A stretch of DNA of 64,000 nucleotides, taken from NCBI GenBank assembly GCA_003255025.1, contig QANY01005074.1, forward strand, positions 64,252-128,251, given 5' to 3'. The translations under genes were made by a program, and so were the position numbers. The DNA comes from Datisca glomerata (taxonomy: Eukaryota; Streptophyta; Magnoliopsida; Cucurbitales; Datiscaceae). This document shows, one piece after another, positions 1 through 12,230 of this stretch; the stretch's first letter is position 1; each line of letters begins with the position of its first letter. The notes beneath the pieces were generated by a model. The model saw only the letters and a list, made by a program, of their open reading frames with translations, searched no databases and was not told the origin of the DNA.

Positions 1-403
1 TTATGTTGAAGCTTATGTTCAGCTCGTTTGTCTATCATATCTGGAGAGAGAGAAATAATCGAGTCTTTGAGGGCAAAATGAGGGACAAGAAAGTGGTCTT
101 GGCTTGCATTAGAAATACCATTAAAGGTAGATTTTTGAGTCTCAAAGGGTTTTCTGTGACTGAAGATAACAAAACCATTCAGCTTGCCTGGGGATTGAAT
201 GCCTCTATTTTTGACAATTAAGCTTGGTTCTTCTGTTTCTTTAGGCTGTTATCACTTGTAATCTTCTGTTAGTGTTGGGGTGCCTCCAGCTTGTGTGTTG
301 GCTGGTTCCTTGTTATTTGTGTCTTTTTCCTGGGGTATACCCCTTGTATATTTGTATGTTTTCTTCTTCGGTTTATACAATTTTTTAATTTACCGAAAAA
401 AAA
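1..403 (+). mobile_element. LINE (L1-type) 3' end with poly-A tail
   Basis: This is the 3' terminus of a plus-strand non-LTR retrotransposon that enters from the left of the window. It holds the last ~70 codons of ORF2, then a ~175 bp 3' UTR containing the words GGGGTATACCCC and GGTTTATACAA, then an A8 run at 396-403. The same UTR words occur in reverse complement in the LINE tails at 1771, 6968 and 38470, so these elements are related families. The 169-bp satellite starts immediately after the poly-A at 404. Confidence 0.9.
3..221 (+). pseudogene. LINE ORF2 C-terminus (end of zf-RVT region), partial
   Basis: The frame opens at the window edge, so the ATG at 3 is unlikely to be a real start. 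The peptide contains SFVYHIWRERNNRVFEGK, the signature that follows the zf-RVT zinc-binding domain at the C-terminus of plant L1 ORF2 proteins, and ends in ASIFDN followed by TAA at 219-221. The visible 72 codons are open, but reverse transcriptase and endonuclease lie outside the window, so intactness cannot be judged. The minus-strand LINE at 26.7 kb has a homologous ending about 26,758-26,950. Confidence 0.85.
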
Positions 404-1770
404 GCAGTTAAAATAATCACACTTTGAATTCTTATCCCAAATATGTATTGGGTGTCAAAATTCATTTCGAGTACGTACCACACCAAAAAGAGCCATCGTT
501 CTTTTAGTTTGCGCCTAAACTCATCCTATTGGGTCTATTTGACTTCGTATGGCACTAGAAACACTTAAAACGAACACAACACTCTAATTCTTATGCTAAA
601 GTGTATTTAGTGTCAGAAGTCAGTTCGAGTACATGTCATGCCCAAAAGTTCCAAGTTTAGCCAAGTTCGTCTATTTTCACGTCCCTTTGGGTCTTTTTGA
701 CTCCATTTGGCACTAGAAGCTACTAAAATGACCATAAAACTCCAAATTCTTATCCCAAATGTGAATTGGGTGTCAAAAGTCTTTTCGAGTGTATGTCATT
801 CCCAAAAGATCCAAGTTTAGCGAAGTTCATCTAGTTTGAGCCTCAATACGTCCCATTAGGCCTTTTTGACTCTGTCTGGAACTAGAAGCGCCTTAACCAG
901 GACAACACTCCAAATTCTTATCCCAAATATGTATTGCATATCAAAAGTCAGTTCGTGTACATCCATGCCCAAAAGAGCCAAGTTTTGCCAAGTTCATCTA
1001 GTTTGGGCCTAAACACGTCCCATTTGGTCTTTTTGACTCTTTAATGCACTAAAAGAAACTAAAATGACCGCAAAACTCCAAGTTTTAAAACGTTTATTGG
1101 GTTTCAAAAGTAAGTTCGAGTACATGCCATGCCCAAAAGACCTATGTTTAGCCAAGTTCATCTAGTTTGGGCCTAAACATGTCGTATTGGGTCTTTTTGA
1201 CTACGTATGATACTAGTAGCACCAAAAAACCAAAGGATCCAAGTTTGCCATGTTCATCTAGTTTGTGCCTTAACAAATCCCAATAAAACTTTTTTAATCC
1301 GTATGGAACTAAAAGCACCTAAAATGACCACAACACCCCAAATTATCATCCCAAATGTGTATTGGGTGTCAAAAGTCTGTTCGAGTACATGCCATGCCCA
1401 AAGAGCTATGTTTTGCAAAGTTCATCTAGTTTAGGCGTTAAAATGTTCCATTGGGTCTTTATCACTTACTATGGCGCTAGAAGCACCTAGAATAATTCCA
1501 ACACCCCATATTCTTATCCCAAATGTGTATTGGGTGCCAAAAGTCAGTTCAAGTACCCTGCCCAAAAGAGACAAGTTTTGCCAAGTTTATCTAGTTTGGG
1601 ATTTTTTGACTCCGTACGGAACTAGAAGCACCGAAAATGACCACAACACTCCAAATTATTATTCCTAACCTGTATTGGGTGTCAAAAGTCAGTTTAAGTA
1701 TATGCCACGCCCAAAAGAGCCTTGTTTAGCCAAGTTCGCCTAGTTTAGCCTAATCACGTCCCATAAGGTC
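404..1770 (+). repeat. 169-bp tandem satellite, forward orientation, block 1
   Basis: About eight diverged head-to-tail monomers of roughly 167-169 bp. Conserved words are GTCTTTTTGACTCCGTATGG, CTAGTTTGGGCCTAAACACG and TGTATTGGGTGTCAAAAGTC, each recurring once per monomer. As an example of the period, the TCTTTTTGAC-type box occurs at 692, 861 and 1028. The strand is defined here by GTCTTTTTGAC reading on plus. The small open frames in this region (such as 1207-1434 and 1471-1668) are satellite read-through, not genes. Confidence 0.95.
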
Positions 1771-2060
1771 TTTTTTTTAAACAAATTGTATAAACCAAAA
1801 GATACTTACACATGTACAAGGGGCATAGCCCAGGAAATACAAAATCAGAGCCTAATCAAAGGCTTAAGATCTACACGTAAATTAAACTGATAATATGTAA
1901 AGTACTGAAATTAGATACCAATGCTTTATAAGACAGCCAAGGTTTACAAAATGCTTGGGTTAAGACCCCATATATCTACTAAACGTAGATTAGTATCATT
2001 AGTGCCAAAACACTTCGAATCCCAAAGCCTTAATCTGACTAATTGTGAGATAGCTTCAAT
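1771..2060 (-). mobile_element. 5'-truncated LINE tail inserted in satellite (copy 1)
   Basis: This 290 bp minus-strand LINE 3' end begins with a T8 run (poly-A on the minus strand) followed by AAACAAATTGTATAAACC. Only 3' UTR and the extreme end of the element remain. It is flanked by CCCATAAGGTC (1760-1770) and CTCATAAGTTC (2061-2071), an 11-bp target-site duplication with two mismatches, inside the satellite word that normally reads CCCATTGGGTC. This supports insertion by target-primed reverse transcription into a satellite monomer. Confidence 0.9.
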
Positions 2061-3147
2061 CTCATAAGTTCTTTTTGACTATGTATGGCACTAGAAGCAC
2101 CTAAAATAAGCAAAACGCTCCCAATTCCTTTCCCAAACATCCATTGCATGTCAAAAGTCAATTCGAGTACATGTCATGCGAAAAAGATGCAAGTTTAGCC
2201 TAATTCATCTAGTTTGGGCTTGAACATGTCCCATTGGATATTTTTTACTTCGTATGGCACTAGAAGCGCCTAAAATGACACAACACTCAAAATTCCTATC
2301 CCAAACATGGATTGGGTGGCAAAATTCAGTTAAAGGGCATGCCATGCCCAAAAGATCCAAGTTGAACCAAGTTCATCTAGTTTGGGTCTAGATATGTCCC
2401 ATTGGATATTTTTGACTCCGTATGGCGCTACAAGCATCTAAAATTATCACAACACTCCAAGTTCTTGTACGAAACGTGGTTTGCATTTCAAAAGTATATT
2501 TGAGTACATGCCATGTGCAAAAGAGCCATCTTTAGCCAAGTTCATCTAGTTTGGGCCTGAACACGTGCCATTGGGTCTTTTTGACTCCGTATGTCACTAG
2601 AAGCAATTAAAACAACCATAGCACTCCAAATTCTTATCCCAAACATGTATTGGGTGTCAGAAGTAAGTTCGAGTGTATGTCATGCCCAAGAGAGGCAAGT
2701 TCATCTAGTTTGGGCTGCTGTAACATATACCATTGGAACTTTCTGACTCCTATGGCACTAGAAGCACTTAAAATGACCACAGCACTCCCAATTCTTATCC
2801 CAAAATTTTATTGGCCATCAAAAGTTAGTTCCAGCATATGCCATGCCCAAAGGATCCAAGTTTGGCCAAGTTCATCTAGTTTGGGCTTAAACACATCCCA
2901 ATAAGTCTTTTTGACCCTGTATGGCACTAGAAGCACCTAAAACAACAAAATATTCCAAATTATAATCTCAAATGTGTATTGGGTGTCAAAAGGTAGTTCA
3001 AGTAAAGGCCATGCCTAAAGGATCCAAGTTTAGCCAAGTACATCTAGTTTGGACCTCAACACGTCCCTATAGATCTTTTTGACTACGTATGGCACTAGAA
3101 ACACCTAAAACGACCACAACACTCCAAATTATTATCCCAAACATGTA
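1771..3147. repeat. Satellite-plus-LINE duplicated segment, left copy
   Basis: This 1.38 kb stretch, comprising the LINE tail and about six following satellite monomers, recurs at 6968-8348 with very few differences by eye. The offset is about 5.2 kb; for example, the same irregular short monomer lies at 2650-2904 and 7854-8105. The LINE insertion therefore preceded the duplication and was carried along as part of a higher-order unit. Confidence 0.85.
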
Positions 3148-6100
3148 ATGGGTGTCAAAAGTCAAATCGAGTACATGCCAGGCCCAAAAGAGCCAGGTTT
3201 AGCAAAGTTCGTCTAGTTTGGGCCTAAAAATGTCACATTGGGTCTGTTTTACTCATTATGGCACGAGAAGCACCTAGAATGACCCCAACACTCCAAATCC
3301 TTATCTCAAATATGTATTGGGTGTCAAAAGTCAGTACTAGTACACTATGCCTAAAAGAGGCAAGTTTTTCCAGGTTCATCTAGTTTAGGCCTAAACACAT
3401 TCCATTGGGTCTTTTTGACTCCGTATGGAACTAGAAGCACCTAAAATGTCCACAACACTCCATATTATTTTGCCTAACGTTTACTGGGTGTCAAAAGTCA
3501 GTTCAAGTATATGGCATGCCCAAAAGAGCCTCGTTTAGCCAAGTTCGCCTAGTTTCAACCTAAACACGTTCCATTGGGTAGTTTTGACTCTATATGGCAC
3601 TAGAAGCACCTAGAATGAGACAACACTCCAAAAATTATTATCCCAAACATGTATTGCGTGCCAAATGTCAGTTCGAGGGCATGCCTAACGGGTATTGGGT
3701 GTCAAAAGTCTGTTTGACTATATGTCACACCTAAAAGAGCCATATTTAGCCAAGTTCACCTAGTTTAGGCCTAAGCACGTCCCATCGGATCTTTTTGACT
3801 CCCTGTGGAACTAGAAACTCCTAAGCAGACTCAAAACTCCAAGTTCTTATCCTAAATATGTATTGGGTGCCAAAAGTCTATTCGAGTGCATGTCATGTCC
3901 AAAATACCCAAGTTCAACCAACTTCTTCAAGTTTTGGCCTAAACACGTCTCATTGGGTCTTTTTGACTCAGTATGGCATCAGAAGCACCTAAAAAGACAC
4001 AACCATCCAAATTCTTACATCAAGTATGTATTGGGTGTCAAAAGTCTATTTGAGGGCATGCCGTGCCCAAAAGATTCAAATTTAATCAAGTTTGAGCCTA
4101 AACACGTTCCATATGGTCTTTTTGACTCCGTATGACACTAGAAGTATTGAAAATGACCAAAACACTCAAAATTCTTGTCCCAAAAATTTATTGGGTGTGA
4201 AAAGTAAGTTCAAGTACATGCCATACTAAAAAGTGCCACGTTTAGCCAAGTTCATCTAATTTGGGCCTAAACATGTGCCCTTGGGTCTTTTTGACTTCGT
4301 ATGACACTAGAAGTACCTAAACCAACCATAAAACAACAAATTCCTATCCCAAAGCGTGTATTGGCTATGAAAAGTCAGCTCGAGTATATGTCTTGCCCAA
4401 GACAGCCAAGTTTAGTGAAGTCGTCTAGTTTGGGCCTTAACACATCCCATAGGAACTTTTTATCTACGTATGGCACTAGAAGCACCTAAAATGATCACAA
4501 CAATCCCAATTCTTATCCCAAAAGTGCATTGGGTGTAAAAAGTCAGTTCGAGCATGCCACGCCCAAAGGAATCCAAGTTTTGGCTAAGTTCATCGAGTTT
4601 GGGCGTAAACACATCCGAATGGGCCTATTTGACTCTGTATCGCACTAGAAGCACCTAAAATGACAACAACATTCCAAATTATTAACCAAACGTGTATTGG
4701 GTGTCTAAAGGTAGTTCAAGTGCAAGCCATGCCCAAAGGATGCAAGTTTAGCCAAGTTCATCTAGTTTGGGCCTAAAAATGTCCCATTGGGTCTTTTTGA
4801 CTCGTTATGGAACTAGAAGCACCTAGAACAGCACAACCACTCCAAATCCTTAACCCAAACATGTATTGGGTGTCAAAAGTCAGTTCTAGTACTTGCTATG
4901 CCCAAAAGAGCCATGTTTTTGTAGGTTCATTTGGTTTGGGCCTAAACACGTTGCATTGGATCTTTTTGACTCCGTATGGAACTAGAAGCACCTAAAATGA
5001 TCACAACACTCAAAATTCACATGCCTAACGTGTATTGGTTGTCGAAAGTCAGTTCGAGTTTATGCCATTCCCAAAAGGTACTTGTTTAGCCAAGTTCAAC
5101 TAGTTAGGGCCTAAACACATTCCATTGGGTCTTTTGACTCCGTAAGGCACTATAAGCACCTAAATAAACCCCAGCACTCCAAATTATTATCCTAAACATG
5201 TATTGGGTGTAAATAGTCAGTTCGAGTACATGTCATTCCCAGAAGATCCATGTTCGTCTATTTTGAGCCTCAACACATCCCATTGGGTCTTTTTGACTCC
5301 GTATAGCACTAGAAGCACCTAAAAGGACCACAACACTCCAAATTCCATCCCAAACGTGTATTGGATGTCAAAAGTTAGTTCGAGTATAAGTCAAGCCAAA
5401 AAGAGCCAAGTTTTGATAAGTTCGTCTAGTTTTTGCCTTAACACGACCGAATAGGTCTCTTTGACTATGTATGGCAGTAGAAGCACCCAAAACGACCACA
5501 ACACTCCAAACTATTATACCAAACGTGTATTCGGTGTCAAAAGTAAGCTCGAGTACATGCCACGCACAAAAGAGTCAAGTTTAGCAAAGTTTGTCTAGTT
5601 TGAGCCTAAAAATGTCCAATTGGGTCTTTTTGACTCTGTATGGGACAGGAAGCACCTAGAATGACCCCAACACTCCAAATATGTATTGGATGTCACGTAC
5701 ATGTCATGCCCAAAAGATCCAAGTTTAGCCAAGTTCGTCAGGTTTGGGCCTAAACACGTCCCACTGCATCTTTTTGACACCGTCTGACACTAGAAGCACC
5801 TAAAGGGACAAAAACACTTTAATATCCTTTCCCAAATGTGTATTGGGGTGTCAAAAGTCAATTCGAGTGCCATGCCAAAAGATGCAAGTTTAACCATTGG
5901 GTCTTTTTGACTTCGTATGCACTAGAAGTGCCTAAATTAACACAACACTCCAAATTATTTCCTTAACACGTATTAGGTGCCAATATTCAGTTCAAGGGAG
6001 TGCCATGCCCAAAAGATCCAAGTTGAACCGAGTTCGTCTAGTTTGGGCCTAGATACGTCCCATTGGGTCTTTTTGACTCCGTATGGCACTATAAGCATCT

Positions 6101-6967
6101 AAAATGACCACAACACTTCAAATTCTTATCCTAAACGTGTTTTGGGTGTCAAAAGTAAGTTCAAGTACATGCCATTCGCAGAAGATCCAAGTTTAGCCAA
6201 GTTCATCAAGTTTGGGCCTCGACACGTTCCATTGGGTCTTTTTGACTCCATATGTGAAGTTCATCTAGCTTAGCCAAGTTGTTAGCCAAGTTCATTTAGT
6301 TTCACGTCTCATTTGGTCGTGTTGACTCTGTTTGGCACTAGAAGCTACAAAAATGACCAGAAAACTCCAAACTTTTATCCGAAACGTGTATTGAGTGTCA
6401 AAAGTCTCTTCGAGTGCATGCCGTGCCCATATGATCCAAGTTTAGTCAAGTTTATCTAGTTTGGGCCTAAACACGTTCTATATGGGTCTTTTTTACTCTG
6501 TCTGGTACTAAAAGCACCTAAAACTAGCACAACACTCCAAATTCTTATCTCCAACTTGTGTTGGGTGTCAAAAGTCAGTTCAAGTACATGCCATGCCCAA
6601 AAGATCCAAGTTTAGTCAAATTCATCGAGTTTGGATCCGAACACGTCCCATTGGGTCTTTTTGAATCCGCAAGGCACCTAAAACAATGATAAAACTCCAA
6701 ATTCTTATTCCAAACATTTATTGGGCGTCAAAAGTAAGTTCGAGTACATGTCATGCCCAAAAGATCCTAGTTTAGCAAAGTTCATCTAGTTTGGGCTTAA
6801 ACACATCACATTGGGTCTTTGTGACTATATATGGCACTAGAAGCACGTAAAACAATCACAACACTCCAAATTCTTATCTCAAACGTGTATTGGGTGTGAA
6901 AGAGCAAGGTTGAGCAAATTTCATCTAGTTTGGGCCTAAAAATGTTCCATTGGGTCTTTTTGTCTAG
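2061..6967 (+). repeat. 169-bp tandem satellite, forward orientation, block 2
   Basis: About 29 diverged monomers of the same family as block 1, all in the same orientation. Some are shortened: around 5670-5880 part of a monomer is deleted, and around 6250-6330 an extra partial unit repeats GCCAAGTT words. Much of the block (about 4.2-6.95 kb) is matched in reverse complement, in the same order, by about 19.1-16.45 kb. Nothing gene-like is present. Confidence 0.95.
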
Positions 6968-7260
6968 TTTTTTTTTGTAAACAAATTGTATAAACCAAAA
7001 GATACTTACACATGTACAAGGGGCATGCCCTAGGAAATATAAAATTAGAGCCTTATCAGAGGCTTAAGATCTGCATGTAAATTAAACTGGTAATATGTAA
7101 AGTACTGAAATTAGATACAAATGCTTTATAAGACAGCCAAGGTTTACAAAATGCTTGGGTTAAGACCCCATCTATCTACTAAACGTAGATTAGTATCATT
7201 AGTGCCAAAACACTTCGAATCCCAAAGCCTTAATCTGACTAATTGTGAGATAGCTTCAAT
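6968..7260 (-). mobile_element. LINE tail in satellite (copy 2, duplicated)
   Basis: Near-identical to the LINE tail at 1771-2060 and truncated at exactly the same 5' point, so it is a duplicate rather than an independent insertion. Its right flank CCCATAAGGTC (7261-7271) matches the LEFT target-site copy of the first insertion perfectly. Its own left flank is a different satellite position (TTTTTGTCTAG followed by T9). That implies a rearrangement breakpoint at the T-run, perhaps unequal exchange between this run and the T5 of the satellite box. Confidence 0.88.
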
Positions 7261-8348
7261 CCCATAAGGTCTTTTTGACTATGTATGGCACTAGAAGAAC
7301 CTAAAATAAGCAAAATGCTCCCCTCCCAATTCCTTTCCCAAACATCCATTGCATGTCAAAAGTCAGTTCGAGTACATGTCATGCTAAAAAGATGCAAGTT
7401 TAGCCTAATTCATCTAGTTTGGGCTTGAACATGTCCCATTGGATATTTTTTACTTCGTATGGCACTAGAAGCGCCTAAAATTACACAACACTCAAAATTC
7501 CTATCCCAAACATGGATTGGGTGGCAAAAGTTAGTTAAAGGGCATGCCATGCCCAAAAGATCCAAGTTGAACCAAGTTCATCTAGTTTGGGTCTAGATAT
7601 GTCCCATTCGGTATTTTTGACTCCGTATGGCGCTACAAGCATCTAAAATTTCACAACACTCCAAATTCTTATACGAAACATGGTTTGCGTTTCAAAAGTA
7701 TATTTGAGTACATGCCATGTGCAAAAGAGCCATCTTTAGCCAAGTTCATCTAGTTTGGGCCTGAACACGTGCCATTGGGTCTTTTTGACTCCGTATGTCA
7801 CTAGAAGCAATTAAAACAACCATAGCACTCCAAATTGTTATCCCAAACATGTATTGGGTGTCAGAAGTAAGTTCAAGTGTATGTCATGCCCAAGAGAGGC
7901 AAGTTCATCTAGTTTGGGCTGTAACATATACCATTGGAACTTTCTGACTCCTATGGCACTAGAAGCACTTAAAATGACCACAGCACTCCCAATTCTTATC
8001 CCAAAAGTTTATTGGCCATCAAAAGTTAGTTCCAGCATATGCCATGCCCAAAGGATTCAAGTTTGGCCAAGTTCATCTAGTTTGGGCCTAAACACGTCCC
8101 AATAAGTCTTTTTGACCCTGTATGGCACTGAAGCACCTAAAACAACAAAAATATTCCAAATTATAATCTCAAATGTGTATTGGGTGTCAAAAGATAGTTC
8201 AAGTAAAGGCCATGCCTAAAGGATCCAAGTTTAGCCAAGTTCATCTAGTTTGGACCTCAACACGTCCCTATAGATCTTTTTGACTACGTATGGCACTAGA
8301 AATACCTAAAACGGCCACAACACTCCAAATTATTATCCCAAACATGTA
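7261..8348 (+). repeat. 169-bp tandem satellite, forward orientation, block 3
   Basis: About six and a half forward monomers forming the satellite part of the duplicated segment. This is the last forward-orientation satellite in the window apart from a 37-bp scrap at 21,434. It ends in mid-monomer at TCCCAAACATGTA. Confidence 0.95.
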
Positions 8349-8964
8349 CCTAATCAGAGGCTTAAGATCTACATGTAAATTAAACTAGGAATATGTAAAG
8401 TACTGAAATTAGATACCAATGCTTTATAAGACAGCCAAGGTTTACAAAATGCTTGGGTTAAGACCCCATCTATCTACTAAACGTAGATTAGTATCATTAG
8501 TGCTAAAACACTTCGAATCCCAAAGCCTTAATCTGACTAATTGTGAAATAGCTTCAATTAGGATCTTGGAATCTCTGATTTTGCCCTAAAAAATCCTTGC
8601 ATATCTTTCTCTCCATATATAATAGATGAAGGAAGTAAAAGCTAGCTTAACTAGGACTCCTCTGAGTGGCTTCCCTTTTGCATTAGCTATCATCCAATCT
8701 ATAAACTGACCCCAATCTCTAACCTGGCAGTGTAGATCATATTTGTTCACAAGTGTGGCCCATACCCTGGCTGAATAACAACAATTGATAAAAAGATGCT
8801 CATGTGTCTCCTGGTAGCCAACACAACACACACAATCAGAACAAAACCCTGGTGTTTGGTCCCATTGTGCAACCCTATCTCTAGTGGAAAGTTTGTTTCT
8901 CAAAACCAACCAAGAGATAAAGCTGTACCTTGGGATGTGTTTAGAGAACCATATCACCTTTTGC
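8349..8964 (-). mobile_element. LINE fragment at the satellite orientation switch (copy 3)
   Basis: Minus-strand LINE piece lacking the poly-A and about the last 80 bp of the 3' UTR. It starts at CCTAATCAGAGG directly after satellite AACATGTA. It extends further 5' than copies 1 and 2, into the ORF2 C-terminus. On its left the satellite is in forward orientation and on its right (from CACCCAATAAGG at 8965) it is reversed. I see no target-site duplication, so both ends look like rearrangement junctions rather than insertion boundaries. Confidence 0.88.
8586..8957 (-). pseudogene. LINE ORF2 C-terminal zf-RVT fragment
   Basis: A 123-codon open stretch with the zf-RVT pattern: IWFSKHIPRYSFISWL, then NKLSTRDR, then a CSDCVCC zinc-ligand cluster, EHLFINCC, and AFTSFIYYIWRERYARIF. 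In plant L1 elements this domain follows reverse transcriptase. The frame ends in a stop just after ARIF, where related copies continue with EGKIRDS, so it is prematurely terminated. There is no upstream RT and no promoter. Close relatives are at 26,260-26,640 (plus) and 38,728-39,165 (minus). Confidence 0.88.
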
Positions 8965-9719
8965 CACCCAATAAGGTTTGGGTTAATAATTTGGATTGTT
9001 GTGTCATTTTAAGTGCTTCTAGTGCCATAGTAGTCTAAAAGGCCCAATGCAACGTGTGTAGATGAACTTAGCTAAACTTGCCTCTTCTGGCATGGCATGC
9101 CCTCAAACTAAATTTTGGAACCTAACACATGTTAGGGATAAGTATTTGGAGTGTTGTGGTCATTTTAGGTGCTTCTAGTTCCGTTCGGAGTCAAAAGACC
9201 CATTGGGACGTGTTTAGACCCAGACTAGATGAACGTAGCTAAACTAGGCTCTTTTGGACATGGCATATGCTCGAGCTGACCTTTGACAACCAATACACGT
9301 CGGGCATAAGAATTTGGAGTGTTTTCATTATTTTAGGTGCTACTAGTTCCATACGGAGTCTAAAAAACCCAATGACACGTGTTTAGGCCTAAACAAATTG
9401 AACATGGCAGAACTTGGCTTTTTTGGGCATGGCATGTACCAGAACTGACCTTTCACATTAAATACATGTTTATAAGAATTTGGAGTATTGGAGTCGTTCT
9501 AGGTACATCCAGTGCCATACGGAGTCAAAAAGATCCAATTGGATGTGTTTGGTCCCAAATTTGATGAACTTTGCTAAACTTGGCTATTTTGGGTATGACA
9601 TGTACTCGAACTGACTTTTGACACCTAATACACGTTTGGGAAAGGATTTTGGAGTATTCACGCCCAATGAGACATGTTTAGGCCCAAACTAGACAAACTT
9701 TGCTAAACTTAGATCTTAT

Positions 9720-12230
9720 GGGCATGGCATGCCCTTGAACTGACTTTTGAAACCCAATACGTGATTGTGATAAGAATTTGGAGTGTCGTGGTCATTTTAG
9801 GTGCTTCTAGTTCCATACGGAGTCAAAAAGTCTCAATGGGACGTGTTTAGTCTCAAACTAGGTGAACTTGGAAAAACTTGGCATTTTGGGCATAGCATGT
9901 ACTAGAACTGACTTTTGACACCCGAAACACGTTTGGGATAATTATTTGGAGTGTTCGGGGTCATTCTAGGAGCTTTTAGTCTCATACAAAGACAAAAAGA
10001 CCAAATGGAACGTTTTCAGGCCCGTACTAGACAAACTTGGCTCTTTTGTGCATGGCATATACTCGAAATGACTTTTTGACACCCTATACACATTCGGGAT
10101 AATAAATTGGAGTGTTGTGGTCGTTTTAGGTGTTTCTAGTACCATACAGTGTCAAAATGACCCATTGGGAAATCTTTAGGTTCAAACTAGATGAAATGTG
10201 CTAAACTTGGATCCTTTGGGTATGACATGCACTTTAACTTACTTTTGACACCCAATACATGTTGAGATAAGAATTAGGAGTGTGGTGGTCGTTTTAGGTG
10301 CTTCTAGTGCCATATGGAGTCAGCAAATATCCAATGTGGCGGGTTTAGGCACAAACTAGATGAAATTGGCTAAAATTGGCTCTTTGGGGCATGCCATGTA
10401 CTCAAACTGATTTTTCACTCCCAATAAAAATTTGGGATAGGATTTTGGAGTTGTGGTCCTTTTAGGTGCTTGTAGTTCTGTACGGAGTCAAAAAGACACA
10501 ATGGGACATGTTTAGGCCCAAACTAGATGAACTTTGCTTAACTTGGATCTTCTGGGCATGGCATTCCCTTGAACTGACTTTTGAAACCCAATACGTGATT
10601 GTGATAAGAATTTGGAGCGTCGTGGTCATTTTAGGTGCTTCTAGTTCCATACGGAGTCAAAAAGTCTCAATGGGACGTGTTTAGTCTCAAACTAGATGAA
10701 CTTGGAAAAACTTGGCATTTTGGGCATAGCATGTACTAGAACTGACTTTTGACACCCGAAACACGTTTGGGATAATTATTTGGAGTGTTCGGGGTCATTC
10801 TAGGAGCTTTTAGTCTCATACAAAGACAAAAAGACCAAATGGAACGTTTTCAGGCCCGTACTAGACAAACTTGGCTCTTTTGTGCATGGCATATACTCGA
10901 AATGACTTTTTGACACCCTATACACATTCGGGATAATAAATTGGAGTGTTGTGGGAGTTTTAGGTGTTTCTAGTACCATACAGAGTCAAAATGACCCATT
11001 GGGACATCTTTAGGTTCGAATTAGATGAAATGTGCTAAACTTGGATCCTTTGGGTATGACATGCACTTTAACTTACTTTTGACACCCAATACATGTTGAG
11101 ATAAGAATTAGGAGTGTGGTGGTCGTTTTAGGTGCTTCTAGTGCCATATGGAGTCAGCAAATATCCAATGTGGCGGGGTTAGGCACAAACTAGATGAAAT
11201 TGGTTAAAATTGGCTCTTTGGGGCATGCCATGTACTCAAACTGATTTTTCACTCCCAATAAAAATTTGGGATAGGATTTTGGAGTTGTGGTCCTTTTAGG
11301 TGCTTGTAGTTTTGTACGGAGTCAAAAAGACACAATGGGACATGTTTAGGCCCAAACTAGATGAACTTTGCTTAACTTGGATCTTCTGGGCATGGCATTC
11401 CCTTGAACTGACTTTTGAAACCCAATACGTGATTGTGATAAGAATTTGGAGCGTCGTGGTCATTTTAGGTGCTTCTAGTTCCATACGGAGTCAAAAAGTC
11501 TCAATGGGACGTGTTTAGTCTCAAACTAGATGAACTTGGAAAAACTTGGCATTTTGGGCATAGCATGTACTAGAACTGACTTTTGACACCCGAAACACGT
11601 TTGGGATAATTATTTGGAGTGTTCGGGGTCATTCTAGGAGCTTTTAGATACAAAGACAAAAAGACCAAATGGAACGTTTTCAGGCCCGTACTAGACAAAC
11701 TTGGCTCTTTTGTGCATGGCATATACTCGAAATGACTTTTTGACACCCTATACACATTCGGGATAATAAATTGGAGTGTTGTGGTCGTTTTAGGTGTTTC
11801 TAGTACCATACAGAGTCAAAATGACCCATTGGGACATCTTAAGGTTCAAATTAGATGAAATGTGCTAAACTTGGATCCTTTGGGTATGACATGCACTTTA
11901 ACTTACTTTTGACACCCAATACATGTTGAGATAAGAATTAGGAGTGTGGTGGTCGTTTTAGGTGCTTCTAGTGCCATATGGAGTCAGCAAATATCCAATG
12001 TGGCGGGGTTAGGCATAAACTAGATGAAATTGGCTAAAATTGGCTCTTTGGGGCATGCCATGTACTCAAACTGATTTTTCACTCCCAATAAAAATTTGGG
12101 ATAGGATTTTGGAGTTGTGGTCCTTTTAGGTGCTTGTAGTTCTGTACGGAGTCAAAAAGACACAATGGGACATGTTTAGGCCCAAACTAGATGAACTTTG
12201 CTTAACTTGGATCTTCTGGGCATGGCATTC
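9720..12230. repeat. 834-bp higher-order repeat, three copies
   Basis: Five-monomer blocks are repeated nearly identically. The same sequence window starts at 10,466, 11,300 and 12,130, giving spacings of 834 and 830 bp. The shorter spacing is explained by a 4-bp deletion at about 11,647, where CTTTTAGTCTCATAC becomes CTTTTAGATAC. A partial first copy starts about 9,720. Similarity between copies is far higher than between neighbouring monomers, indicating recent local amplification. Confidence 0.9.

Larger units (their letters stand above)
6968..8348. repeat. Satellite-plus-LINE duplicated segment, right copy
   Basis: Second copy of the 1771-3147 segment. Similarity to the first copy runs through the word AACATGTA and stops at 8348, exactly where the third LINE fragment begins. 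The duplication endpoint and the satellite orientation switch therefore coincide. Confidence 0.85.
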
